Assembly (NCBI GenBank): GCA_027563935.2
Contig: CM050449.1
Span: 77,345,178 to 77,409,177 of the forward strand
Reading direction: 5' to 3'
DNA length: 64,000 nucleotides
Source: Costus lasius
Taxonomy: Eukaryota > Streptophyta > Magnoliopsida > Zingiberales > Costaceae
Below the pieces are notes generated by a model, which did no database searches, was not told the origin of the DNA, and saw only the letters and a program-made list of their open reading frames with translations. This document shows, one piece after another, positions 10,717 to 19,866 of this stretch. Position 1 is the first letter of the stretch. The number at the start of each line of letters is the position of its first letter. The translations under genes and the position numbers were made by a program.

Positions 10717-12782
10717 CTAATTATCATGTTCTACATATATATGTCTTGATAATTTATCTGCAAGAGAATTATCAGTACCATGAATATGTTCAAAAATAAC
10801 ATTGTATCCAGCATTTATAATACGATCTTTAAAATGTAACCATATTCTTTGACTAATTCGTTTACTATTTTTATTTGCAAAAAATTTTACTATTGCTTCA
10901 CAATCTGTTCGGACTAAAATCTCTTTTTTATTTAAGAGAAAAAGTCTAAAACTATCTAAGGCATATATGATTGCTAAAATTTCAAAATCTATACTTGAAG
11001 TTAATGATTTCTTGCAAAATTGCCCGCTGCTATATTTACATATTTCTTCCTCAGTTTTTAATGCATATTTATTTGGCTTTCTTTTTAAAATTGCTCCCCA
11101 TCCTTGTTCACAACCATCAGTTTCAACAATTAAATAATCTGTATCTAGAGGTAATTTTAATTTTGGGATTTTTGCTATAGCATTTTTTTATTTTTTCTAT
11201 TTGTTGTTTGTCATCATGATTTATTTGTTTTAAGCCAGTCTTTCCTATCTTTGCATATAATGGTCCAGCTATTTTACTTAGGTCTTTTATAAATGGCCTG
11301 GCATAATTTACTAATCCTAAGAATTTCTGGAGTGTTTTGATATCTATTATTTCCCATTCTATGGCTTTAGAACTTATATGAGGTTGTAATTTGATATGAC
11401 CAGATCCTATTTCAACTTCTAAAAAATCGATGTTATGTTTAAAAAATTGTGCCTTTTTCCTACTAATTACTATTCCATTTTTTAGAAATTCACTTAAAAC
11501 AAGTTTGAGATGGCCTATATGGACTTCTTTATTTTTTGAGAAAACTAAAATATCATCTATATAAATACACACAAAAGATCTATATTTATTAAAACATTCA
11601 TCCATTTTTCTTTGGAATATACTAGGTGCATTTTTAAAACCAAATGACATAACAAGCCATTCAAAAATGACCTAATGGGCAAGTAAAGGTTGTCCATTCA
11701 ATACTATCTGGGTGCATTTTAATTTGCCAAAATCCTGATTTGCAATCAAACTTGCTAAATATGGTAGCTTCTTGTATTTTATTAAGTAATTCAGTTTTAT
11801 CAGGAATATCATAACCATCGTCTACTGTATTATCATTTAATCTTCTATAATCAATAACCATTCTAGATTTACCTCTTATTATCTCACTATGTTTAGTAAC
11901 TATAAACGCTGGGCTTCTATGCCTACTAGTACTTCGTTTAATTACTCCAAGGGCTAAGAGTTCAGATATATGCATTTCAAATTCTTTAATATGTTCATTT
12001 GGTGTTTCTATTTTCTTGCTTAGGATTCTTAGTTCATGATCTTTTATTTGTAATTTGCAGTATAATTTATTTCTTTCCCAATGTTTCACAGGATTTTCTC
12101 CTATGATTTCTTCCTTTTCTAATCTACTAATATAATCATCTATTTTTGTATGTCCAGTATTTATGTAATTATATAATAATTCTGGATCAATAAAGTGTGG
12201 TGATGAATATATAAATATTTCAGAAAGTTCTTCTATGATATCTTCTATGGATTCTTCAAGGGTTGTTATTAATTCCTTTAGGTCAGTAGTCTCTATTGAG
12301 TTTCTACATTTATCACAACAAGGAATTTTCATATTAGTAGATTGGTAAGGTATTAGAGGATAAGATAAAAATGTAATATCATCTTGTAATATAATACATC
12401 CAGTAAAGTTTTGGATAATGAAGTTTAGTCCTAAGATAAATTGTATTGTTTTTAAATTAATGTCTCTAAGACATATTCTAGATTTTGGTATGAAATAGTT
12501 GCCCATAATTGTTCCAGTATTAAAAGCTATTTTATATTTTGCTAATTGTATTGTATATTTATACAATTTGTCATCCATTTGTTCTGCAGAGAATTGTTCT
12601 AATTCTGGGATAGGTATCTGGTACTGTATGGGAACAAGTTTACTATCAAGGATTGTATTACTACTTCCAGTATCTAAAAGTCCTAGTATATTAATTTTCC
12701 AGTCTTTAATTGTAATTTGGCACATTATTTTTAAGCAAGTCTTAATATTAGGAGTGTGTAAATTAGTTTTTATATTTTTCAT
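10717..12782 (-). pseudogene. Caulimovirid pol: aspartic protease, reverse transcriptase, RNase H, frameshifted
   Basis: ATG at 12782, 28 nt after the dUTPase stop. The aspartic protease shows LLDTGSSNTIL (about residues 34-44). RT blocks include FSKFDCKSGFWQIKM and, after a frameshift between 11661 and 11650, the catalytic YIDD (near 11560). A second frameshift near 11150 precedes RNase H, which keeps ETDGCEQGWGA, an FEILAI block, VRTDCEAI and a final GTDNSLADKLSR; stop at 10717-10719. There is no integrase. The span of about 689 codons is close to the separate ORF V protein of caulimoviruses. It would process viral proteins and copy pregenomic RNA into DNA. Two frameshifts make this copy non-functional as read. 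Confidence 0.88.
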
Positions 12783-12809
12783 TATTTATTGTATTTATTT
12801 CAACAATAT

Positions 12810-13238
12810 TCATTTTCCTGTACTTCCAATTCCATTATTTTCTCTTAAGGTTTTGCTAAGGGTTTCTACTTTAATAATTCTTGGTAACATTATTTTTTCT
12901 ATAATTAATTGGGCTATTCTATCACCTATGTTTACTTTATATTCAGTATCTGAATGATTATAAAGTAATACTTTTAATGTTCCTCTATAGTCTTTATCTA
13001 TAACTCCTGCTCCTACTTTGATCTCATAATTTACAGATAATCCTGAGCGTGTAGCTATTCTCCCATAGGTTCTTTTAGGAAGTTCTATGGCAATTCCTGT
13101 GTCTATTACAGCTCTTCTTTTTGGTGGTATAAGTGTATAGTTTATGCTGCATAAATCATATCCTACTGATCCTTCAGTACATCGAGTAGGTGTTTTGGCT
13201 CGTTTAGTTAATTTTTTAATTAATAAATATTTACCCAT
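12810..13238 (-). CDS. Trimeric dUTPase, intact, stand-alone viral cistron
   Basis: An uninterrupted ORF of 142 codons from ATG 13238 (an in-frame TTG three bases upstream is a less likely start). All five motifs of trimeric dUTPases are present: I SVGYDL, II RIATRSGLS, III GAGVIDKDYRGTL with the catalytic Asp, IV GDRIAQLI and V NNGIGSTGK. The enzyme hydrolyses dUTP to dUMP and pyrophosphate, limiting uracil in newly made DNA. The ATG overlaps the previous stop by 8 nt (ATGGGTAA), and pol follows 28 nt later, so it looks like its own coupled cistron and not a polyprotein domain. dUTPase is unusual in this virus family, although reported in some relatives. Whether it is still expressed is unknown. 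Confidence 0.9.
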   Translation of the reverse strand: MGKYLLIKKLTKRAKTPTRCTEGSVGYDLCSINYTLIPPKRRAVIDTGIAIELPKRTYGRIATRSGLSVNYEIKVGAGVIDKDYRGTLKVLLYNHSDTEYKVNIGDRIAQLIIEKIMLPRIIKVETLSKTLRENNGIGSTGK

Positions 13239-13572
13239 CAATTATAAGTTTATTTTTATTATTGTCTTGTTGAACATAATTTCCTATTTTTGTTTGGAGT
13301 TCAGATAGAATCTTTTTCATTATATCTAATTCATTTTCTAATGCTAAAATCCTTAATTCTAAGGTATTGTGTCTTGGTGTTATAGGCGGATTTCTCAAAA
13401 TTTCTTGGGTATCTGGTAGACAGTTTTGAGCTTGTAAGCAGAATTTACAGCTTTCCCAAAGACATTTGTTACACTGGTATCTTAAGTATAATTCTGGATA
13501 TCTTCTACAAAAGGTACATGGTTTATCATTACTACCACTATTATTTTTCCAGTTATGTTGACAATAATTCAT
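13231..13572 (-). CDS. Small Cys-rich caulimovirid protein (zinc-binding candidate)
   Basis: An open frame of 113 residues. The N-terminal half is rich in paired cysteines (CQHNW, CTFCRRYPE, CNKCLWESCKFC, then AQNC), a layout like the second Cys-rich block found after the CCHC knuckle in badnavirus polyproteins. The C-terminal half has a short coiled-coil-like stretch (LELRILALENELDIMKKIL). It begins about 11 nt after the preceding acidic ORF and overlaps the dUTPase start. A nucleic-acid-binding role is inferred from the cysteines only. Confidence 0.6.
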   Translation of the reverse strand: MNYCQHNWKNNSGSNDKPCTFCRRYPELYLRYQCNKCLWESCKFCLQAQNCLPDTQEILRNPPITPRHNTLELRILALENELDIMKKILSELQTKIGNYVQQDNNKNKLIIDG

Positions 13573-13583
13573 TTGTTCTAGGT

Positions 13584-13784
13584 TTAATAGATTAAATCAT
13601 TATCTAGGTTTTCTAATAGATCATCCATCTTATCTAAATCATCCATCATGATACTACATTCATTTCTATTTTCTCACATACTTAAATTATTTCCTCTTTC
13701 ACCTCTCATTGGGTTATTACTAAGTTCTAGTATATTATTACTTAATTCATAATCTTCCTCTGTATCACTATGATTGTCCTTCAT
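13584..13784 (-). pseudogene. Small acidic ORF between coat protein and Cys-rich ORF
   Basis: ATG at 13784 lies inside the end of the coat-protein frame (stop 13768-13770) in another frame. It gives 66 codons rich in Asp/Glu/Asn, with one in-frame TGA at codon 37 (13674-13676). No family recognised. Its start overlapping the upstream stop matches the pattern of the other cistrons, which is the main reason to list it. Confidence 0.4.
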
Positions 13785-15214
13785 ATTCTAGTATACTGAC
13801 TATTGAATAAATACTTTCAGTATCACTAATAGTTTCATCTATATGAAGTAAATCTTCATTAACGCAATCTATGAGTATAACTTTTTTGTTATGATAGTTT
13901 TTACGCTTAGCACAATTTCGAGCTAAATGATTTTGACTCCCACATGTATAGCAACTTAATTTATTTTTGTATTCTCTTTGTTTATTAAATTTTTGAACAT
14001 GTCGAGACTTGTTTAGGTATGGTTTCCTTGCATTATTTTTTCTTATGTAATATCTTCTTTTCCTATAGGGCTTTTGAGGTCGTTTATATTTTTTCATACC
14101 AAATTTTCTGTTATGTGGCTCAGTATCATATCTTTGTGGAGTATATATATTTCTGCAGAAACTATATTCTCCTTTTAATTGTTTTGCTATTTGTAATTCA
14201 GTGCATTTTTCTACTAACTGGTCAATAATAAACTTAACTCTAGTTGACATATTTACTAATTGAGACATACGTCCTTCTATTTGTATTTGTTCTACAAATT
14301 TTTTATGGATAATTGGTCCTAAAGGAGGAGGTAATTTTAATAATAATCTATCTCCAATAGATTGGTCAAAAAAACATCCTGCAGTTGTGCTGTAATACAT
14401 AGTCTTGTAAGAATGGTTTAATATATATCCATTTCCGTATTTGTAATAATTCTAATTTTCTAATAGCTTCTTGCTGTTGTTTGTTAAATCCGGTGTTGGG
14501 CTGGTATCCTAACACTAATAGTTGAATTTTATTTGTAAAGTTATAAGGATTTGCTCCTAACTCTATATCGCATATAAAATCTTGGGAATAATCTCTTTTA
14601 TATGCTTCCCAAGCAGCTCTAGCTGTTTCTCCAAGAAATTTTTCTAGATATGAGTACATTTTGGTAGGTGTTTTAACATGTTCTAATTCATCAAATTTCC
14701 TTGTTACCATCGAGCTCCATACTTCTAGGACAGCAAGCAATGTCTGTGGATCATGGGTTGTTATGTTTAATATTCTTCCATCATCTATTAAAAGTTTTAT
14801 GTCAACCATTTCTAATGGTAATCTTCTTCCTCTTGGTCTAAAATCATGATTTCTTTCACGATATTCATTATAAGGATTTCGGCTAGGTTGTCCGGCTATG
14901 GGATAAACTTGTGTTGGATATAATGGAGTAGAATGTTGTGTTGAGTAGTATTGTGGTATCTGATTTGTTTGCTGTGTTTGATAGGTTGGTTGTGTATGAG
15001 TGAGATACTGTTGATGTGTGCTACTCCTGCCTTCTCCGGTTTCCATTAATTCTATGGGTGTCTCCATATTTTCTATTTTTAATACCAAAGTATTATTCAT
15101 GTATTCTAAAAACTGATTTTCTGTAATTATTCCTGAATTTATTAGTTGTTGTTCCATTCTAAGAATGCTATTATCTAGGTTTACTTCTACTTGTCCAATA
15201 GTTATCTTATTCAT
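13768..15214 (-). pseudogene. Caulimovirid coat protein with CCHC zinc knuckle, one frameshift
   Basis: ATG at 15214 overlaps the movement-protein stop by 8 nt. The first frame runs to 14366, the second continues from about 14400 to 13768; the overlap of related codons shows a single indel near 14380. The total of about 480 codons is close to caulimovirus coat proteins. The N-terminal part has a Gln/Pro/Tyr/Thr-rich stretch, the centre resembles the conserved capsid region, and the C-terminal part is very basic and contains CYTCGSQNHLARNC (C-x2-C-x4-H-x4-C), followed by an acidic end. It would package viral DNA and bind the pregenomic RNA. Confidence 0.8.
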
Positions 15215-16103
15215 TTAATGGGATATCAGTATCATCTATAACTGCTTTGTTTTTATAATTACTAGATCTTAAATTATATCCCCCAGTAGTATTGTGATAT
15301 AAGGTTCCGGTTTCAGGAATATTATTTGAACTTCCTGATTCTAAGTTATAAGTTAAATTCCATTCTGTACCTTCTAAATGTTCATTACTTATATGCATTG
15401 GTTTAATCATTGTAATTCCTTTAGAAGATATTCCTTTAATAATTTGTTCTACATTGAGTTTATAATTTGTTGTGCTACTATTTGTTATTTTTCCTATCAT
15501 TCCAATATTTATTAACAGATTGCTGTGTCCTTCTAAATCTTCATATCCTTTTGTTTGAATTCCTATTTTGATTTTTGATAGATCTTTTAAGGACATAAGT
15601 ATGTCTGGACTACAATAAAATAATCCTATATTTCTGTTCATGTCGGCTTCTATACTAGCTATAACAGCTTTCCTAGCATATGTTTTCCACGTAGTATCCA
15701 GCAAAACTATCAATGCTCTAGCTCCTAATTCTTTCCTAGTTAATCCTTTAATTCCTATCACTATTAGTCCTATGTGGATGAGTCTTTTACATTGGATTTG
15801 CAATTCTTTTATTGATGTTGATTGTAATAATTCTAAGTTTAATGCTGAGTTTGTTACTAAGGCTTCTTGCTCCCTGCTTATCTTAATCAATCATGTATAC
15901 AACTTTAAGGGTCCTGTTTTATATAAAATTTTTGGATTTAATAAGTTCAATTGATGATTGCTATAAGTTTCTAATTCTTTTTCTAAGTCTATTACTTCTT
16001 CTAAAGATTTTATGATTTGGTTTTCATCTATATTTCTATTTAGTATTCTTGATAAGAAACTATTTCTAATTTCTAAATTTGTACTAACAAGTTCTTGATT
16101 CAT
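15207..16103 (-). pseudogene. Caulimovirid movement protein (30K superfamily), one in-frame stop
   Basis: ATG at 16103; the frame is interrupted once by TGA at 15891-15893 and then runs to 15207, so the original ORF was 298 codons, a usual size. The core after the stop shows the family pattern: IHIGLIVIGIKGLTRKELG, then IEADMNRNIGLFYCSPDILM and a G-x-GHSNLLINIGMIGKI block. Movement proteins of this superfamily modify plasmodesmata so virus can pass between cells. Being a separate ORF upstream of the coat-protein ORF agrees with the Caulimovirus-like plan. Confidence 0.82.
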
Positions 16104-16147
16104 TTATTTTTCGTGTTTTATATATCCAAAGGCAATACGTTCTGAGG

Positions 16148-16591
16148 TTAACTTTTTTTGTTTTTTACTATATCTGTATTTATTTGTAAATAAGATAGTT
16201 GTTCATTTAACTTTTCCATATCGAAGTGTAGTTTTTCTTGTATTTGAATACCATTCACTTGAACTTGTGTGTCTGCTATTTTTTCTGGATTCTTTCCTTT
16301 CATTATTCTAAATATATCGTCATTTTGACTTTTAAGATAATCTTGGTTGCTATGTATTTTGTCAATACTTTCTTTAACTCTATTTATGTGTTGAAACAGT
16401 AATACTTGGTTTTCTGATATTTGTGTATGCAATTCTTGTATTTGTATTGAAATTGATAAAATTATATCAACAATACTATTAAGTTGGGGATTACTTTGGT
16501 GAAGAGTATGTAAACTTTGTCCTGTAAAATGACATATAGTATTACTTTCTGGTTCTATTCTTTTTAATATTTTAAACCCAAATTTTTCCAT
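16148..16591 (-). CDS. Unknown caulimovirid ORF, 147 aa, coiled coil
   Basis: An open frame starting one nucleotide after the upstream stop (TAAAATG). The middle (about residues 45-100) has heptad-like spacing of Ile/Leu and is predicted by eye to form a coiled coil (IQIQELHTQISENQVLLFQ). Small coiled-coil virion-associated proteins occur in caulimovirids (ORF II/III products), so such a role is plausible, but no diagnostic motif was recognised. Confidence 0.5.
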   Translation of the reverse strand: MEKFGFKILKRIEPESNTICHFTGQSLHTLHQSNPQLNSIVDIILSISIQIQELHTQISENQVLLFQHINRVKESIDKIHSNQDYLKSQNDDIFRIMKGKNPEKIADTQVQVNGIQIQEKLHFDMEKLNEQLSYLQINTDIVKNKKS

Positions 16592-16592
16592 T

Positions 16593-16814
16593 TTATGGAG
16601 ATTCTGAATATTCTCGTGACTTCATGAATTCTATTGTATTTCTAATTGTGTCTATTTGTGCTTGGATATCTTCATGAATATCTTCTAGTTTTTCAGCTAT
16701 TCCTTTATCAAATTTATTAAATTGTTCAATAGATTCACTAATATATTTCAAGATACATTTTAATCTCCTAGTTTCTGATTTGTATTCCTGAATTTCCCTA
16801 TTTCCAGCCATCAT
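16593..16814 (-). CDS. Unknown small caulimovirid ORF, 73 aa
   Basis: Open frame from the double ATG at 16814 to TAA at 16593-16595, with the next ORF beginning one base later. The product is helical and charged (LEDIHEDIQAQIDTIRNTIE). No family recognised. It is supported mainly by its tight coupling to its neighbour. Confidence 0.4.
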   Translation of the reverse strand: MMAGNREIQEYKSETRRLKCILKYISESIEQFNKFDKGIAEKLEDIHEDIQAQIDTIRNTIEFMKSREYSESP

Positions 16815-16944
16815 AGAAGTCTATGTCCTCTGAAACAGGGTGCAATGAAGAATAGAATCATGCTTTGAGAAGTTGCTAGACCAGGCTAGGCCTCCCATCA
16901 GCAAACTTATTCTTCTTGTGTTTCTGTTTTGGACTAACGACTTT
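16815..16944 (-). other. 130-nt gap between small ORFs
   Basis: The only sizeable non-coding gap in the small-ORF cluster. It is richer in GC than its neighbours and holds no supported frame. It could carry a splice or subgenomic signal, but nothing specific was recognised. Confidence 0.3.
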
Positions 16945-17163
16945 CTATATATGCTGTTTATTATTTCCATCATTATCTTTATGATGATGATTATTAGATT
17001 TAAATGTTTTTTGCGTTTTTCTTAAAATCTTATTATTTTCTATAAGTGTTTCACAAAGTTGACATAATAAAATTATTATTTGTCTATATGTTTCTTCTTG
17101 ATTCTGATCTTCTAACCCTTCTATATTTATTTGTTCTTGGTCAAGATTTTCTTTAATTGCCAT
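16945..17163 (-). CDS. Unknown small caulimovirid ORF, 72 aa
   Basis: ATG at 17163 overlaps the end of the upstream ORF by about 37 nt. The protein is Glu/Gln-rich at the N-terminus, has a short hydrophobic helix (QIIILLCQLCETLI), and ends in an Asn/His-rich tail. No family recognised. Confidence 0.4.
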   Translation of the reverse strand: MAIKENLDQEQINIEGLEDQNQEETYRQIIILLCQLCETLIENNKILRKTQKTFKSNNHHHKDNDGNNKQHI

Positions 17164-17441
17164 AATTTATTTTTTTCTAAAACATTTTTTAATTTTACTT
17201 TTTGTTTACTAAGTACCTTAAATTTTATTTCATCAGATCTACTGTATGAGTTCTCTTTGTCTTTTGTAAATGCATTTTCTAATTTTATGATATCATTAAT
17301 TATTTTTTCTATCTTATTTTGGAGATGTTGGCTATCATTTCTAATTTCGTCTTCTAATTTATTTTCTCTTATGAATCTACTTGTATCATATATAAATTTA
17401 CTTAACTGAATTCATTCAGCTTTTGTAAAAGAACTATTCAT
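17127..17441 (-). pseudogene. Unknown small caulimovirid ORF B, 104 codons, early stop
   Basis: ATG at 17441 overlaps the preceding stop as ATGA. One TGA at codon 10 (17412-17414) breaks it. The start (MNSSFTKAE, then KFIYDTSRFIREN) resembles the start of ORF A, suggesting the two arose by duplication. Lys-rich and helical. Confidence 0.42.
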
Positions 17442-17731
17442 CTTTTATTTTCTAATTTCCTTTTTTCTAAAAGTTTGAACCTTAAATCTTTAGGGTTTTT
17501 TCTTGGAAGTAATAAGTTATTACTTTCTTCAGATAATTCATTAATGTTCTTATTTTGCCTTTTTATTTTATCTTTAAGACGCACTATCTAATCTTTACTC
17601 TGTTGGCATCTTAAGATAAAAGAGTCTTGTTCTATGTCTTCATAATTGTTATGCTCCATAATAGTTTTACTAATATCATATATAAACTTGTTTATTTTAA
17701 ACTTATCTTTTTTACTAAAGTAATTGCTCAT
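17438..17731 (-). pseudogene. Unknown small caulimovirid ORF A, 97 codons, one stop
   Basis: The first ORF after the primer site; its ATG at 17731 is about 10 nt downstream of it, the same relation as CaMV ORF VII to its primer site. One TAG at codon 48 (17588-17590). The start (MSNYFSKKDKFKINKFIYDI) resembles that of ORF B. Ends in a Lys/Arg-rich region. Confidence 0.45.
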
Positions 17732-17741
17732 ACTAGATTAG

Positions 17742-17753
17742 CCTCTGATACCA
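17742..17753 (-). promoter_or_regulatory. tRNA-Met(initiator) primer-binding site
   Basis: TGGTATCAGAGG on the minus strand matches the initiator tRNA-Met primer site TGGTATCAGAGC in 11 of 12 positions. Minus-strand DNA synthesis of caulimovirids starts here. The site occurs only in the right-hand region; the left repeat stops just short of it. Confidence 0.8.
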
Positions 17754-17774
17754 AATTGAAAGCGTAAGGATCTA

Positions 17775-18505
17775 AATTAAAAAGCGTAAGTTATCTTAAC
17801 TAAGAAAGACATGATTAAAATTCTTGCAACTAATAGTATGTAGAGATAAAACTGAGATAAAAATATATGACAAAAAGCTAACATGTTAAGATTATATTAA
17901 GAAATGGTAAATTAACTAACATTTTGATAAGACAAATGTAATAACGTGGGGCTAAGCAAGATTATGCTAATCGAATTGCTAAGTAGATAAAAGCAAATAT
18001 CAACAAGTCTTACTAGGGACATAAGCTAAATTAATCTTCACCATTCATATGTTAATAATTCGGGTATCAATCTTAATGAGCTTCTTAACACTTCATGATA
18101 ATCATACATTCACACCTACGCGTAATTAGCCTTCCCTAAGTGGCCTCATGCCTAACGAGAAGCTTTCTTCCGCCGGTTCTTTTATGTATGAAGATCATTC
18201 ATGATAAGAAACTAATTAAAACGAAACCCTATTTTATTAATCCATGATGATAGAAAATTAAGATAGCTTAAGCCCGTTCAGGACCACTACTCACTCATGG
18301 CAAACATAACTATTATAAAAGATGATATATATTGATGATATATCTTACAAGATAAGTAGGATAGTATGAAGACTAATTTACAGAAAGCTAGAAGCTTACA
18401 AGCTTAAATTACAAACTAACTACTTACAAAGAGACTAAGGGAGAAGAGAACTTCACAAGACTACTTCTTCTTGCTAGTAGTTACTTGATGCTTGGTGTTG
18501 CTTGA
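17775..18505 (-). repeat. Leader/R region, right copy of the direct repeat
   Basis: Second copy of 7887-8614 with scattered substitutions. Its right end coincides with the transcription start predicted from the TATA box of the left copy. It contains AATAAA on the minus strand at 18233-18238. Confidence 0.88.
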
Positions 18506-18506
18506 G

Positions 18507-18683
18507 AAAAGAAAGAGATGGTGACTATCTCAAAGTCATATTGGTTATTGTTAAGACCAATTAAAACATGTTTAACAGCTAGTCCTCTCAAACGGTAGAG
18601 GTAAAGACACACCAAGTCCGTTAACGGTTGTCAACTTACCAAAAGTTTAAAAGGTCCTTACACGGACACATGTATATATATTG
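18507..18683. repeat. Inverted copy of the viral intergenic segment 8997-9175
   Basis: Reverse complement of the segment upstream of the promoter in the left copy, joined to the leader repeat at 18505/18507. It shows rearrangement of viral DNA before or during integration. Confidence 0.88.
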
Positions 18684-18833
18684 ATTATGATCTCTTATCA
18701 TGAAGAGAATCTTGATCTTGATTATGATCTCTATTTGATCTTGATATTGATCTCGATTATAATCTAGATATCAATCTTAATCTCATGATCTTATAATATT
18801 GATCTTCAATCTTAATATTGATCAGGATTTTAT
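18684..18833 (+). repeat. Diverged remnant of the ~505-bp satellite
   Basis: TTGATTATGATCTCT and TCTTGATCTTGATTATGATC motifs resume immediately after the viral segment, so the virus inserted within or at the edge of the satellite array. Confidence 0.65.
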
Positions 18834-19866
18834 CATTTTATATTCAGTTATTTTTTATTTGTTATTTTTCATTTAAATTTTTAAATTTTAATTTTTTTAT
18901 TCTAAATTTTAATGTCTCATTTTTTACTTCTAATTTTTAATTTTTTTATTTCTAATTTCCAATTTTTTATTTTTTTTATTATTTGGTTTTCATATCAAAA
19001 TTTTGAATTCTAATTTTTGTAATTATTGTTTTGTGATTTTAATTTTATTTTAAATTTTAAATTTTTTTTTCTGTAACTTCTATTTTTTTACTTTTGTTGT
19101 TTGAATTTTTATTTTTGATTTCTGATTATTTTATTATTTTTAATTTTTTATATTTTTTAATAAATTCACAATCATATTACCATTCGAATAAGATCGATTT
19201 TTCACTCATGTTATGAGTGTAAAATTTAAAATAAGTACACCCCTTTCGATCTTATTTGAATGGTAATAAGATTTTGAATTTTAATTCCAGTTATGGTTGA
19301 GAATTTACCAAAAATTGTATGCACCTAACACAACAAAAATTTGATCTTATTTGAATAGTAATATTGATTGTTAATTTCAATTCTGTTTATGGTGATAATT
19401 TACCAAAAATTGTATAAAATTGTAATTTCATTTTCATTTATGGTTAACAATTTACCAATAATTATATGCTTATAACATGAGTGAAAATTTGATTTTATTC
19501 GAATGGTGATAAGATCATGAATTTTAATTTCTATTTATGGATGACAATTTATCAAAAATTATACGCTCCTAACACAAGCAAAAATTCGATCTTATTTGAA
19601 CGGTAATATATTGTGAATTTCATTTCTATTTATGGTTGACAATTTAACAAAAATTATATGCTCATAATACGAGTAAAGATTTAATCTTTTTTGAATGTTG
19701 ATAAGATCATGATTTCAATTTCATTTATGTATGACAATTTACTAAAATCTGTACGCTTCAAACACGAGCGAAAAATCATATTCGAACGGTGATAAGATGG
19801 TGAATTTAAATTTCGTTTATGATTAACAATTTACCAAAAATTATATGCTCCTAACACGAGCGAAAT
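18834..19866 (+). repeat. Left inverted arm of the foldback structure
   Basis: T-rich low-complexity outer part (18834-19160) followed by about seven satellite units in the orientation that reads TTATGGTTGACAATTTACC. No coding potential. Confidence 0.7.

Larger units (their letters stand above)
7887..18505 (-). mobile_element. Endogenous caulimovirid (integrated plant pararetrovirus), about 1.07 genome units
   Basis: Read on the minus strand the order is leader, tRNA-Met primer site, small ORFs, movement protein, coat protein, acidic ORF, Cys-rich ORF, dUTPase, protease-RT-RNase H, unknown ORF, intergenic promoter, and leader again. A 30K-superfamily movement protein together with a CCHC coat protein and a pol lacking integrase identifies Caulimoviridae and excludes an ordinary LTR retrotransposon. 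The copy has several frameshifts and in-frame stops, so it is a relic. The separate pol ORF resembles the Caulimovirus plan more than the Badnavirus polyprotein. Genus is not assigned; it may be an undescribed endogenous lineage. Confidence 0.88.

Noticed and set aside
15891..16103. Separate 70-aa viral ORF upstream of the movement protein
   Set aside because: It is in the same frame as the movement protein and separated only by TGA at 15891-15893, so it is the N-terminus of that gene.
7887..18505. An LTR retrotransposon with ~730-bp LTRs
   Set aside because: The repeats do not have matched TG/CA ends or a target duplication, pol lacks integrase, and a 30K movement protein is present. Terminal redundancy of a pararetrovirus explains the repeats better.
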